Shown: positions 25,972 to 33,639 of the stretch, one piece after another | How positions within the stretch are numbered: position 1 is the first letter of the stretch | How the letters are laid out: every line of letters starts with the position of its first letter | From: Caldinitratiruptor microaerophilus | Lineage (GTDB): Bacteria; Bacillota; Sulfobacillia; Symbiobacteriales; ZC4RG38 | Direction: 5' to 3' | Length of the DNA: 64,000 nt | Assembly (NCBI RefSeq): GCF_025999835.1 | Contig: NZ_AP025628.1 | Span: forward strand, 2,046,001 to 2,110,000 | The notes under the pieces: model-generated | What the model saw: only the letters and a program-made list of their open reading frames with translations | What the model was told of the DNA's origin: nothing | Databases searched by the model: none | Position numbers and translations under genes: made by a program

Positions 25972-27039
25972 TCAAAGTTCGCCCAGCCGGCGCACCACCG
26001 GCTCGCCGCCGGCGTCGCGAATGAGGCGCTCCGCTTCCTCCGGGGTGAAGGGCCCCTCGCGCCCGGCCGCCAGCTCGAGCCGCTCCACCTCGAGGTGGGT
26101 GCCGCCCAGGTCGTCCGCGCCGCCGCCCAGCGCCACCTGGGCGACCTTGGCCCCCAGGACGAGCACCGACGTCTGGACGTGCGGAACGTTATCGGCCAGG
26201 AGGCGGGCCAGGGCGACGGCTCGCAGGTACCCGTACGCCGGGGTCCGGGCCGAGGCCGGGAGCACCGCCACCGCAGTGAACCCGGCGGACCCCGCGGCGA
26301 GGAGGCGGTCCTGCAGCGCCCGCAGCCGCAGCAAGTACAGGGCCTGGTCCCGGGGCGACTCCCCCGCCCCGACCGGCAGCGTGGCCACCAGGCGCAGCCC
26401 CGTCCGGGCCGCCGCCAGGGCCGCCTCCTCCCACTCGGGCCACGGCCCGCTCAGGAGGCGCCGGGCCTCCTGCCCGCGCATCCCCTGCACGGCGTCGAGT
26501 GCCGCCGCGGGGAGGACGTCCGCCCCGGCCGCGCGCAGTCCGGCCGCCAGCTCCGCTGCCGGCCTCCCTTCCCTTTCGGCCCACAGGATCAGGTCCGTGG
26601 CCGAGAGGGCCACCAGGCGCATCCCGGGCGCCGCCGCCCGGACGGCCCGGACGATCGCCATGAGGTCGTTCCAGGAGAGGTCCCTCGGGTGGCCCCCCTG
26701 CAGCACGGCCTGCACGGCTCCCCGCGCGGCGGCCTCGGCGGCCCGCGCGGCCGCCTCCTCCGGCCGGAGCCGGTACGCCCCCGCCGCGCCGGGCGCCGGC
26801 CCCTCCCCGCACATGGGGCAGCCGGCGTCGCAGGTGCCCGTGTAGGCGATCGTCACGTCCGGAGCGTACCCGACCTGTGCGCCCCGCCGCCGGGCCATCT
26901 CGCCGGCCGCCAGGGCCAAGAGCGGCACCTCGGCTTCCCCGGCGAGGAGCAGGGCGCCGGCCTCGTCGGGGCGGCGCCCTTCGAGCAGGTCGCGGAGAAC
27001 CGCCGCGACACGGGCCGATCCGTACGTCACCGCCGGCAC
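25972..27039 (-). CDS. Divergent MqnC/MqnE-superfamily radical-SAM protein
   Basis: A 355-residue radical-SAM protein that follows the MqnE gene by 31 bp. The cluster motif CDAGCPMCG is a normal CX3CX2C. LQGGHPRDLSWNDL and LGGGADDLGGTHLEVE align with the LQGGHHP and FGANDFGGT segments of MqnC. However, the GGGAE segment usual in MqnC/MqnE is replaced by LPAAALDAVQ. It could be a diverged dehypoxanthine futalosine cyclase completing the pathway, or a paralogue with another function. GTG at 27039 follows GGGGGT by 7 nt. Confidence 0.65.
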   Translation of the reverse strand: MPAVTYGSARVAAVLRDLLEGRRPDEAGALLLAGEAEVPLLALAAGEMARRRGAQVGYAPDVTIAYTGTCDAGCPMCGEGPAPGAAGAYRLRPEEAAARAAEAAARGAVQAVLQGGHPRDLSWNDLMAIVRAVRAAAPGMRLVALSATDLILWAEREGRPAAELAAGLRAAGADVLPAAALDAVQGMRGQEARRLLSGPWPEWEEAALAAARTGLRLVATLPVGAGESPRDQALYLLRLRALQDRLLAAGSAGFTAVAVLPASARTPAYGYLRAVALARLLADNVPHVQTSVLVLGAKVAQVALGGGADDLGGTHLEVERLELAAGREGPFTPEEAERLIRDAGGEPVVRRLGEL

Positions 27040-27070
27040 GTGCGATACCCCCGTCAGCAGTCGATCCCCA

Positions 27071-28183
27071 TCAGGCGGGGATCTTCAGGATCCGGTAGTA
27101 CGGGTCCCGCTCCGCCGGGATGAGCCCGGCGCCGCGGATGAGGTCGACCAGCTCGCGCTCGCTCTGCTCCAGCGGCGACGTCGAACCCGCGAGATGGTAG
27201 ATCCGCTCCTCCCGGATGGTACCGTCGACGTCGTTCGCGCCCCAGCGGAGCGACACCTGGGCCATCCGGGGCGACATCATCACCCAGTACGCCTTGATGT
27301 ACCGGAAGTTGTCCAGCAGCAGGCGGGAGGTGGCCATGATGCGCAGGTCGTACCACCCTGTCGGGCCGGGAAGGTGGGCAAGCTCCGTGTTCGTCGGGTG
27401 GAAGGCCAGCGGAACGAAGCACTGGAAGCCGCCGGTCTCATCCTGCAGCTCCCGCAGGCGCTCCAGGTGGTAGACGACGTGCCGGGGCTCCTCGACCGTC
27501 CCGTACAGCATCGTGGCGTTCGACCGGATCCCCCGCCGGTGCGCCAGGCGGTGCACCTCGAGGTAGCGCTCGGCGCTCATCTTGCCCTTGCAGATGACGT
27601 CGTGCACCTCGGGGTGCATCTGCTCCGCCCCGCCGCCGGTGATCGACCCGTGGCCGGCGGCCTGCAGGCGGTCGAGCACTTCGTCGAGCGAGAGCTTGAA
27701 CTTGCGGGCGAAGAAGTCGATCTCCACCGCCGTGAAGGCTTTCAGGTGCACGTGGGGAAGCGCCCGCTTGATGGCGCTCAGGAAGCCCGTGTAGTACTCG
27801 AACGGAAGGTCGGGGTGCAATCCGCCGACCATGTGAATCTCGGTGATGCCGGCGCTCGCCCAGGCCCGGGCCTTGGTTACCATCTCCTCGATCTGGAACG
27901 TATAGGCGTCGGGGTCGTCACGGGTCTTGCCGAAGGCGCAGAACTTGCATACATTGTGCAGGACGCAGACGTTGGAGTAATTTATGTAACCGGCGTTGTT
28001 GTAGTAGACGTGGTCCCCGACCCGCACGTGGCGGGCGAGGTCCGCCAGCATCCCGATCGCTGCCAGGTTCGGATGGGTGAGGATCCGGACGCCGTCCGCC
28101 CCGCTCAGCCGCTCGCCGGCCTGCACCTTCTCGTAGATGTCGTAGAGATCGCGAGGCAGGAGCGCCTCGATCACCGGCGCCAA
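27071..28183 (-). CDS. mqnE: Aminodeoxyfutalosine synthase MqnE
   Basis: A 370-residue radical-SAM enzyme of the futalosine menaquinone pathway, joining 3-(1-carboxyvinyl)oxybenzoate to a SAM-derived adenosyl group. Family segments are NNAGYINYSNVC, EIHMVGGLHPDLPFEYY, GHGSITGGGAEQMHPEVHD, SNATMLYGTVEEP and RWGANDVDGTI. The cysteine cluster reads CVLHNVCKFC, a CX5CX2C spacing instead of CX3CX2C. The TTG start at 28183 is chosen because GGAGGG lies 7 nt before it; GTG at 28204 is upstream of the ribosome binding site. Confidence 0.88.
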   Translation of the reverse strand: MAPVIEALLPRDLYDIYEKVQAGERLSGADGVRILTHPNLAAIGMLADLARHVRVGDHVYYNNAGYINYSNVCVLHNVCKFCAFGKTRDDPDAYTFQIEEMVTKARAWASAGITEIHMVGGLHPDLPFEYYTGFLSAIKRALPHVHLKAFTAVEIDFFARKFKLSLDEVLDRLQAAGHGSITGGGAEQMHPEVHDVICKGKMSAERYLEVHRLAHRRGIRSNATMLYGTVEEPRHVVYHLERLRELQDETGGFQCFVPLAFHPTNTELAHLPGPTGWYDLRIMATSRLLLDNFRYIKAYWVMMSPRMAQVSLRWGANDVDGTIREERIYHLAGSTSPLEQSERELVDLIRGAGLIPAERDPYYRILKIPA

Positions 28184-28215
28184 CGGACATCCCTCCGCAG
28201 CCACTGGTCGGGGCT

Positions 28216-28257
28216 ATTGTACACCTCCGGCGTCGGAAAAGGAAACACCTGCGGTTT
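28216..28257 (-). promoter_or_regulatory. Putative mqnE promoter with operator-like half
   Basis: On the minus strand TACAAT (28221-28216) could be a -10 box about 30 nt before the mqnE start; the -35 is not recognisable. Just upstream, 28245-28257 reads ACACC-TGC-GGTTT, a one-mismatch copy of the AAACC-N3-GGTTT repeat found in the divergent promoter. Confidence 0.45.
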
Positions 28258-28351
28258 CGGGAAGCGACTCCGACACGAGGCAACGGAGCAATCCGGAAAA
28301 CCCGCCCCGGTTGCGACTTTCGCGTTTTTCCCCGCTGGCGTGAAATGAATC

Positions 28352-28381
28352 TTGACCTTCGTGAAACCGCAGGTTTATACT
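28352..28381 (+). promoter_or_regulatory. Sigma-A promoter of the HTH gene with palindrome in its spacer
   Basis: TTGACC (28352-28357) and TATACT (28376-28381) are separated by 18 bp. The spacer contains AAACC-GCA-GGTTT (28364-28376), a perfect inverted repeat whose last base overlaps the -10 box. A repressor bound here would block RNA polymerase. Confidence 0.75.
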
Positions 28382-28403
28382 CTTAACGAAGGGAGGCGCA
28401 AGA

Positions 28404-28946
28404 ATGGTTGATACCTATACGACCCTCACGGGGGCCGTTATCGACCTGGGCAACCTCACGCCGGAACAGCGCCAGTTCTTCGTCCGTTGCCTCGAGGCCT
28501 ACCGGCAGGAGATCAGCTGGCCCGACTTCATCAACCTGGTGCGGGGACGGGAGAATCCCCTCCTCCGCGAGACCGGGGCGATCACGAAGGAGGTCACCGA
28601 GCACCCGCTCTACAAGGTGCTGAGCGATCTGGAGGAGCGGCTGGGCGTCCGGCAGGGCTGGACCCGGCCTCAGGGCGGCGCGGACGTCCACCGGGACCCG
28701 ACGGAGGACCGGTGGGTGTCGGTCGCCGAGGCCGCCCGCATGAAGGGCGTCAGCGTGCCGGCGATTCACAACGCGGTCCGGCGGGGCGATCTGGTCGCCC
28801 GCCCGGCGGGCGCGGGCAGCCGCTTCCTGGTGATCTCGGTGCGCAGTCTGGAGGCCTACCGCCCGCGGCGTGTCCGGCGCGGCCGCAAGGACAGCGAGGC
28901 AGCCGGGGATGCGCCGGCGGAGGTCGAGGCCAGGGAAGGCGAGTGA
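28404..28946 (+). CDS. Helix-turn-helix (MerR/excisionase-type) DNA-binding protein
   Basis: A 180-residue protein. Residues 1-92 form an acidic, helical, unrecognised domain (TPEQRQFFVRCLEAYRQEIS). Residues about 97-155 form an excisionase/MerR-like winged helix (WVSVAEAARMKGVSVPAIHN, AVRRGDLVARPAGAG, FLVISVRSLEAYRP), and the tail is charged. There is no recombinase nearby, so a chromosomal regulator is likelier than a phage excisionase. GGGAGG lies 7 nt before the ATG. It diverges from mqnE, and both promoters carry related palindromes, so it may control itself and mqnE (inference). Confidence 0.75.
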   Translation: MVDTYTTLTGAVIDLGNLTPEQRQFFVRCLEAYRQEISWPDFINLVRGRENPLLRETGAITKEVTEHPLYKVLSDLEERLGVRQGWTRPQGGADVHRDPTEDRWVSVAEAARMKGVSVPAIHNAVRRGDLVARPAGAGSRFLVISVRSLEAYRPRRVRRGRKDSEAAGDAPAEVEAREGE

Positions 28947-28965
28947 GGGCTTGCAGCGATCGGCA

Positions 28966-28995
28966 CCCCGGGCTGGGCCCGGGGTTTTCTTCTTT
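28966..28995 (+). terminator. Terminator after the HTH gene
   Basis: CCCCGGGC-TGG-GCCCGGGG followed by TTTTCTTCTTT is a textbook intrinsic terminator 20 nt after the stop. A -10-like TACAAT at 29004-29009 for the next gene begins 8 bp later. Confidence 0.88.
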
Positions 28996-29028
28996 CCGGA
29001 TGGTACAATAGCAACGAGGTGACACAAA

Positions 29029-29673
29029 ATGTTGGCCTTCTCAGGCTTCGAGCCCGATGATTTCGAGGTGTTCGCGATTCCCGGCCTCGGGCCCCGGATG
29101 GCGGCCATCAAGGAGCGGCTCCGGCCCAAGCTGGAGGCCATCGGCCAGGCGCTCGCCCCGACGCTCACCGAAGCGACCGGGGTCCCGTTCGTCATCCATG
29201 TGGCCCGCCACGCCCGGCGCACCGTGAACCCACCGGACCACACCTGGGTGGCGCTCGGCACGAATCCCCGCGGCTACAAGGCGCACCCGCACTTCGAGGT
29301 CGGCCTGTGCGCCACCCACGTCTTCATCCGGGCCGGGCTCATCTACGAGGCGGACACCCGTCCCGCCTTCGCCGACGCCCTCATCGCCGCGCTGCCGGAG
29401 GTCCGGCGGGCTCTCCCGGCCCACTACCGGTGGTTCGACGACGCCGACCCGGGCGAGGGCAAGCGCCACGGCGACATGACCGGCGCCGACTTCGAGGCGC
29501 TGGCGCAGACGCTCCGGCACCGCCGCGACGCGAGCGGCCTGGCCGGCCTCAACGTCGACCGGGAAGAGGCCGTCCGGCTGGGCGGGGCGGGGTTCCTGCA
29601 GCTGGCGGAGGAAACCTGCCGGACACTCGTCCCCGTGTGGCGGCTCGCCGCCGGGGCGGCCGCCCGCACGTAG
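29029..29673 (+). CDS. DUF1054 (YktB-like) protein
   Basis: A 214-residue member of the DUF1054 family, widespread in Bacillota and of unknown function. It opens with FSGFEPDDFEVFAIPGLGPRM, and contains HVARHARRTVNPPDHTWVALG and HFEVGLCATHVFIRAGLIYE, all typical. There is no signal peptide or membrane segment. GAGGTG lies 8 nt before the ATG. It appears to have its own promoter (TACAAT at 29004-29009) just after the previous terminator. Confidence 0.85.
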   Translation: MLAFSGFEPDDFEVFAIPGLGPRMAAIKERLRPKLEAIGQALAPTLTEATGVPFVIHVARHARRTVNPPDHTWVALGTNPRGYKAHPHFEVGLCATHVFIRAGLIYEADTRPAFADALIAALPEVRRALPAHYRWFDDADPGEGKRHGDMTGADFEALAQTLRHRRDASGLAGLNVDREEAVRLGGAGFLQLAEETCRTLVPVWRLAAGAAART

Positions 29674-29752
29674 CAAGCGTACGACCCGACAGGGAACCAC
29701 CCCGCGCCGGCGAATTCCCACGCTAGAAGACTCCGGCGGGGAGGCATGGACC

Positions 29753-30583
29753 ATGCCGCAGACCGAGGCGCTCGACCCGAGGGCGGTGGCCGAGGCCATC
29801 GACCGCCACGTCCGCCCCGAGACCTTCCCGGTGGCCATCCGGGTCCTGCGCGGCGGTGAGCCGCTCCCACCCAAGGTCCGGAGGCCGCTGCAGGACATGG
29901 GGATCCGGATCAGCATCTGCCAGGGCATCTCGATGGCCCGGCGCTACGGCTGGTCGATCGCCATGGGCGAGGAGGACCTCTCCTGCCCGATCGCCCTGGT
30001 GGCCTTCGGCTTCGCCCCGGCCATCCCGTACTACACGGAGGGCAACCTCGCCGCCGGCATGTACGTGGAGACCTGCGGCCAGGGCAAGCTCACCGAAGAG
30101 GAGGTGCCCCGATTCGCCGCGGAGGAGGCCGGGGTGGTGGTCGCCGCTCCGCTCGCGCGAGCGAACTTCGAGCCGGAGACCGTGCTCGTCTACGGCAACT
30201 CGGCCCAGGTCATGCGGCTGGTCACCGCGGCCCTGTGGAAGCGCGGGGGCGCCCTCACCAGCGCCACCGCGGGGCGGGCGGACTGCGCGGACATCGTGGT
30301 GAAGACGTGGCGCACGGGCGAGCCGCAGTTCATCCTGCCCTGCTACGGCGACCGGGTCTTTGGCCAGACGCAGGACCACGAGATGGCCTTCACCATCCCC
30401 TGGAGCCGGGTGCCCGAGCTGCTGGAGGGCCTCGAGGGAACCCACCGCGGCGGGGTACGCTACCCCATCCCGCACTATCTGCGCTATGAAGCCCGGTTCC
30501 CGGACACGTACGAGCACATGAAGCAGCTCCTGGAGGAGGCCAGGCGCCAGGCGAGCGCGGGCACTCCCCGTCAGGACGGCTGA
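29753..30583 (+). CDS. DUF169 family protein
   Basis: A 276-residue DUF169 protein of unknown role. It contains VAIRVLRGGEPLPPKVRRPL, ISICQGISMARRYGWSIAMG, and several conserved cysteines (CQG, CPIAL, CGQG, CADIV, CYGDR) that could bind metal or a cluster (inference). It is soluble by appearance. GGGGAGG precedes the ATG. It ends 23 bp before the convergent glcF stop, with a hairpin between the two. Confidence 0.82.
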   Translation: MPQTEALDPRAVAEAIDRHVRPETFPVAIRVLRGGEPLPPKVRRPLQDMGIRISICQGISMARRYGWSIAMGEEDLSCPIALVAFGFAPAIPYYTEGNLAAGMYVETCGQGKLTEEEVPRFAAEEAGVVVAAPLARANFEPETVLVYGNSAQVMRLVTAALWKRGGALTSATAGRADCADIVVKTWRTGEPQFILPCYGDRVFGQTQDHEMAFTIPWSRVPELLEGLEGTHRGGVRYPIPHYLRYEARFPDTYEHMKQLLEEARRQASAGTPRQDG

Positions 30584-30593
30584 GCCACCACGA

Positions 30594-30620
30594 ACGCCAC
30601 GGGGTTCACTCCCGTGGCGT
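30594..30620. terminator. Shared terminator hairpin between DUF169 and glcF
   Basis: A perfect 10-bp stem (ACGCCACGGG / CCCGTGGCGT) with a 7-nt loop lies between the convergent genes. It overlaps the last codons and stop of glcF. There is no strong T tract on either strand. Confidence 0.5.
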
Positions 30621-32012
30621 GTCCGTCAGCGCGCGGTCCAGGACCTGCGCCAGGTGCAGGACCTCCACCTCGGCGCCGAGGCCGTGCGTGCGCACGCCGT
30701 GGGCCATCTGCAGGTGGCACCCCGGGTTCGCCACGACGATGACCCGGGCCCCGGTGGCCGCCGCGTGGCTCATCTTCTCGTCCAGGACCGCGCCGGCCAT
30801 GGCGGGCTGCAGAAGGTTGTAGATCCCCGCGCTGCCGCAGCAGCGGTCGGCCTCCTCCATCTCCACGAAGCGCAGACCCGGGATCGCCCGCAGAAGCTGA
30901 CGGGGCTGCGCCCGCACCCCCTGCCCGTGGGCCAGGTGGCACGAGTCCTGGTAAGTGACGGTGAGGGGCAGCGGCCGGAGCGTGGCGTCGCCGAGGCCGT
31001 GCTCGGCCAGCCACTCGCTCAGGTCCCGGACCCGGGCGGCGAAGGCTGCCGCGGCGGGGTCGTCCGGCAGGAGGTGCCCGTACTCCTTCAGGTGTGCCCC
31101 GCAGCCGCCGGCGGCGTTCACGATCGCGTCCACGGGACCCAGCCGCCCGAACGCCTCGACGTTCTGCCGGGCCAGGCGACGTGCGGCTTCCCGGTCGCCG
31201 CTGTGGGCGTGGAGGGCCCCGCAGCACGTCGCCGCCGCGGGGATCACCACCTCGCAGCCCGTGCGGCTCAGCACGCGCACCGTGGCGAGGTTGACCTCCA
31301 GGTAGAGGGCGTCCTGGATGCAGCCCGGAAAGAAGGCCACGCGGTGCCGGCGCCTGCCCTGCGCCGGGACCACCCAGCCCGACCCGTCCGGTAACGGCCG
31401 GAGGAGCCGCTCCCACTCCGCCCACAGGCGCCGGTCGGGCGCCGGGGGCATGGAAAGGCCCAGCTCCCGCAGGTGAGCCGGCACCAGCCCGGTCGCACGG
31501 CGCAGGAGCGGGCGTGCGGCCGAGGCCAGCCGCACTGCCGCCCGCAGCCGGCCACGGTGCGGGAGCAGGTGCCGGAGGGCCAGGCGCTGGAGCAGGCGGC
31601 CGAGGCGGGAACGCCGCCGCGCCAGGGACGGGGCGATGGCCGACCGCGCCCCCTCGAGGACCCGCCCGTAGCGGATCCCCGAGGGGCACGCCGTCTCGCA
31701 CGCCCGGCAGCCGAGGCAGAGGTCGAGCGGGCCGGCCACGGCGTCCGGGCCAAGGGTGCCCTCGACCAGCGCCCGCACGAGCGCCAGGCGGCCCCGCGGC
31801 GAGGCGGGCTCCAGGCCGGTCTGCCGGTAGGTCGGGCACGCCTCCAGGCAGAAGCCGCACTTCACGCAGCGAAGCGCCTCGTCGTACTCGGCCGCCAGGA
31901 GCACCGCGAGGGGGCCCGCGGCCGCGCCGGCGCCGCGCCCGGCCGCCGCGGCCCCGCCGGGATCGGCAGGGGGGGCGGGCTGGAGGGCGACCTCCCTCTC
32001 CGGCTCAGCCAC
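30606..32012 (-). CDS. glcF: Glycolate oxidase iron-sulfur subunit GlcF
   Basis: A 468-residue protein with two N-terminal 4Fe-4S sets (CVKCGFCLEACPTY and CLGCRACETACPSG) and two C-terminal cysteine-rich CCG domains (CCGALHAHSG, and DSCHLAHG with CCGSAGIYN). It transfers electrons from the flavoprotein GlcD to the quinone pool. GTG at 32012 (VAEPEREVAL) is preferred over GTG at 32021 for its spacing to GGGGGG. The gene overlaps glcD by 8 bp. No glcE is present, so this is the two-subunit arrangement; lactate rather than glycolate is possible. Confidence 0.9.
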   Translation of the reverse strand: MAEPEREVALQPAPPADPGGAAAAGRGAGAAAGPLAVLLAAEYDEALRCVKCGFCLEACPTYRQTGLEPASPRGRLALVRALVEGTLGPDAVAGPLDLCLGCRACETACPSGIRYGRVLEGARSAIAPSLARRRSRLGRLLQRLALRHLLPHRGRLRAAVRLASAARPLLRRATGLVPAHLRELGLSMPPAPDRRLWAEWERLLRPLPDGSGWVVPAQGRRRHRVAFFPGCIQDALYLEVNLATVRVLSRTGCEVVIPAAATCCGALHAHSGDREAARRLARQNVEAFGRLGPVDAIVNAAGGCGAHLKEYGHLLPDDPAAAAFAARVRDLSEWLAEHGLGDATLRPLPLTVTYQDSCHLAHGQGVRAQPRQLLRAIPGLRFVEMEEADRCCGSAGIYNLLQPAMAGAVLDEKMSHAAATGARVIVVANPGCHLQMAHGVRTHGLGAEVEVLHLAQVLDRALTDTPRE

Positions 32013-33456
32013 GGGTCCCACCCCCCGTCGGGGCCGGCCCGGGCTCGGCCGCCGGCGCCGCCTCCGTGGCCTGGGGTCCGTCGAGCGCCATCTTGCCCGG
32101 GTTGAGGATGTTCAGCGGGTCCAGGGCCCGCTTCACGGCCCGCATGACCTCCATGCCGACGGGGCCGACCTCCCACTCGAGGAACGGCGCCTTCAGGAGA
32201 CCGATCCCGTGCTCGCCGGTGAGGGTGCCACCGAGGTCGAGCGCCACCCGGGCCAGGTCCGCCAGCCAGGCCTCGACGCGGGCCCTCTCCTCGGGCCGGC
32301 GGGGATCCATCACGACGTTCGGGTGCAGGTTCCCATCCCCGGCGTGGCCGTAGACGACCATCGGCAGGTCGCGGTAGCGCTCGCGCAGGTACTGGAAGCG
32401 CCGGATGAAGGCCGGGATCTCGCCGGGCGGAACGGTCACGTCCTCCCCCACCTTGATCGGCCGGATGCGGGTGAGGGAGGGGTTGATCGCGCGGCGGGCC
32501 TGCCAGAGCTCGGCCGCCTGGGCGGCATCGGCGGCCACCCGCACCGCGCTCGCCCCGTGAGCCTCGCACAGCTCGGCCACCCGGCGGGCCTGGCGGTCGA
32601 CGGCCTCGGCGAAGCCGTCGACCTCGATGATGAGGACGGCCTCCGCTTCTACCGGCAGCCCGGCCTGGAGGTAGTCTTCGACAACCCGGAGGGCGGTCTG
32701 GTCGACGAGCTCGAGGGTCGTGGGCACGATCCCCTTCGCCACGATGTCCCCCACGGCAGCGCTGGCGTCCGCCAGCCGGGGGAACACCCCGAGGAGGGTC
32801 CGCTGCGTCTCGGGCTGGGGAATGAGGCGGAGCGTCGCCCCGGTGATGACCCCGAGCGTCCCCTCGGAACCCACCAGAAGGCGCGTCAGGTCGTAGCCCG
32901 TCACGTTCTTGACCGTCTTGCCGCCGGTCCGGAGCACCTCGCCGGAGGCCAGGACGACCTCGAGGCCCAGCACGTAGTCCCGGGTCACGCCGTACTTGAA
33001 GCACCGGGGGCCGCCGGCCCCCGTGGCGATGTTGCCGCCGATCGTGGAGACCTTCGCCGACGCCGGGTCCGGCGGGTAGAACAGGCCCTCCCGGGCGACC
33101 TGCCGCTGCAGTTCGGCGGTCACGACCCCCGGCTCGACCACGGCGAGGAGGTTCCGGGTGTCGATGTCCACGATGCGCCGCATCCGGGTGAGGCTGAGCA
33201 GGATCCCGCCCCGGACGGGGACCGCCCCGCCCGCCAGCCCGGTGCCGGCGCCCCGCGGGGTGACCGGGATGCGCTCGGCCGCCGCCAGCCGCACGATCTC
33301 CTGGACCTGCCGGGTCTCCGCCGGCAGCACCACCACGTCCGGGCGCCCCGTGTGCCACGTCGCGTCGAAGGAGTAGCAGACCAGGTCCTGCGGCTCGGTC
33401 AGCACGTACTGCGGGCCCACGATGGACTGCAAGGCCTGGATCACGCGCGCGTGCAC
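32005..33456 (-). CDS. glcD: Glycolate/lactate oxidase FAD subunit GlcD
   Basis: A 483-residue PCMH-type flavoprotein. The FAD-binding region shows TPRGAGTGLAGGAVP, PASAKVSTIGGNIATGAGGPRC and GGKTVKNVTGYDL; the C-terminal domain shows YGHAGDGNLHPNV and GEHGIGLLKAPFL, typical of GlcD and D-lactate dehydrogenases. GTG at 33456 (VHARVIQALQ) has GGGAGGGG 6 nt upstream. The C-terminal tail is Pro/Ala-rich and overlaps glcF. Confidence 0.92.
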   Translation of the reverse strand: MHARVIQALQSIVGPQYVLTEPQDLVCYSFDATWHTGRPDVVVLPAETRQVQEIVRLAAAERIPVTPRGAGTGLAGGAVPVRGGILLSLTRMRRIVDIDTRNLLAVVEPGVVTAELQRQVAREGLFYPPDPASAKVSTIGGNIATGAGGPRCFKYGVTRDYVLGLEVVLASGEVLRTGGKTVKNVTGYDLTRLLVGSEGTLGVITGATLRLIPQPETQRTLLGVFPRLADASAAVGDIVAKGIVPTTLELVDQTALRVVEDYLQAGLPVEAEAVLIIEVDGFAEAVDRQARRVAELCEAHGASAVRVAADAAQAAELWQARRAINPSLTRIRPIKVGEDVTVPPGEIPAFIRRFQYLRERYRDLPMVVYGHAGDGNLHPNVVMDPRRPEERARVEAWLADLARVALDLGGTLTGEHGIGLLKAPFLEWEVGPVGMEVMRAVKRALDPLNILNPGKMALDGPQATEAAPAAEPGPAPTGGGTRG

Positions 33457-33578
33457 AGCCGACCCCTCCCGTGCCACGATCTGTCATAGCTTCCATGCCC
33501 GGCACCATGCATCCTGCCGTGTGATGGGGGACCGCCTCCGACCGATCGTATCCGCGCGCGATCATCGGTCGATAGGCT

Positions 33579-33607
33579 TTATCGCTAGGTTATCGCTAGG
33601 GTATAAT
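33579..33607 (+). promoter_or_regulatory. Promoter with tandem 11-bp repeats upstream of the AlbA_2 gene
   Basis: TTATCGCTAGG occurs twice head to tail (33579-33589, 33590-33600), immediately followed by TATAAT (33602-33607). The repeats fill the space between the expected -35 and -10, one per helical turn. This looks like an operator for a DNA-binding protein, perhaps the product of the gene it precedes. Confidence 0.6.
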
Positions 33608-33639
33608 GCATAGTAGAGCGTTACACGGGAAGTGTCCAC

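Noticed and set aside
28404-28946. Excisionase-like gene as evidence of a prophage or integrative element
   Set aside because: No integrase, phage gene or att-like repeat is nearby, and the flanking genes are ordinary chromosomal ones.
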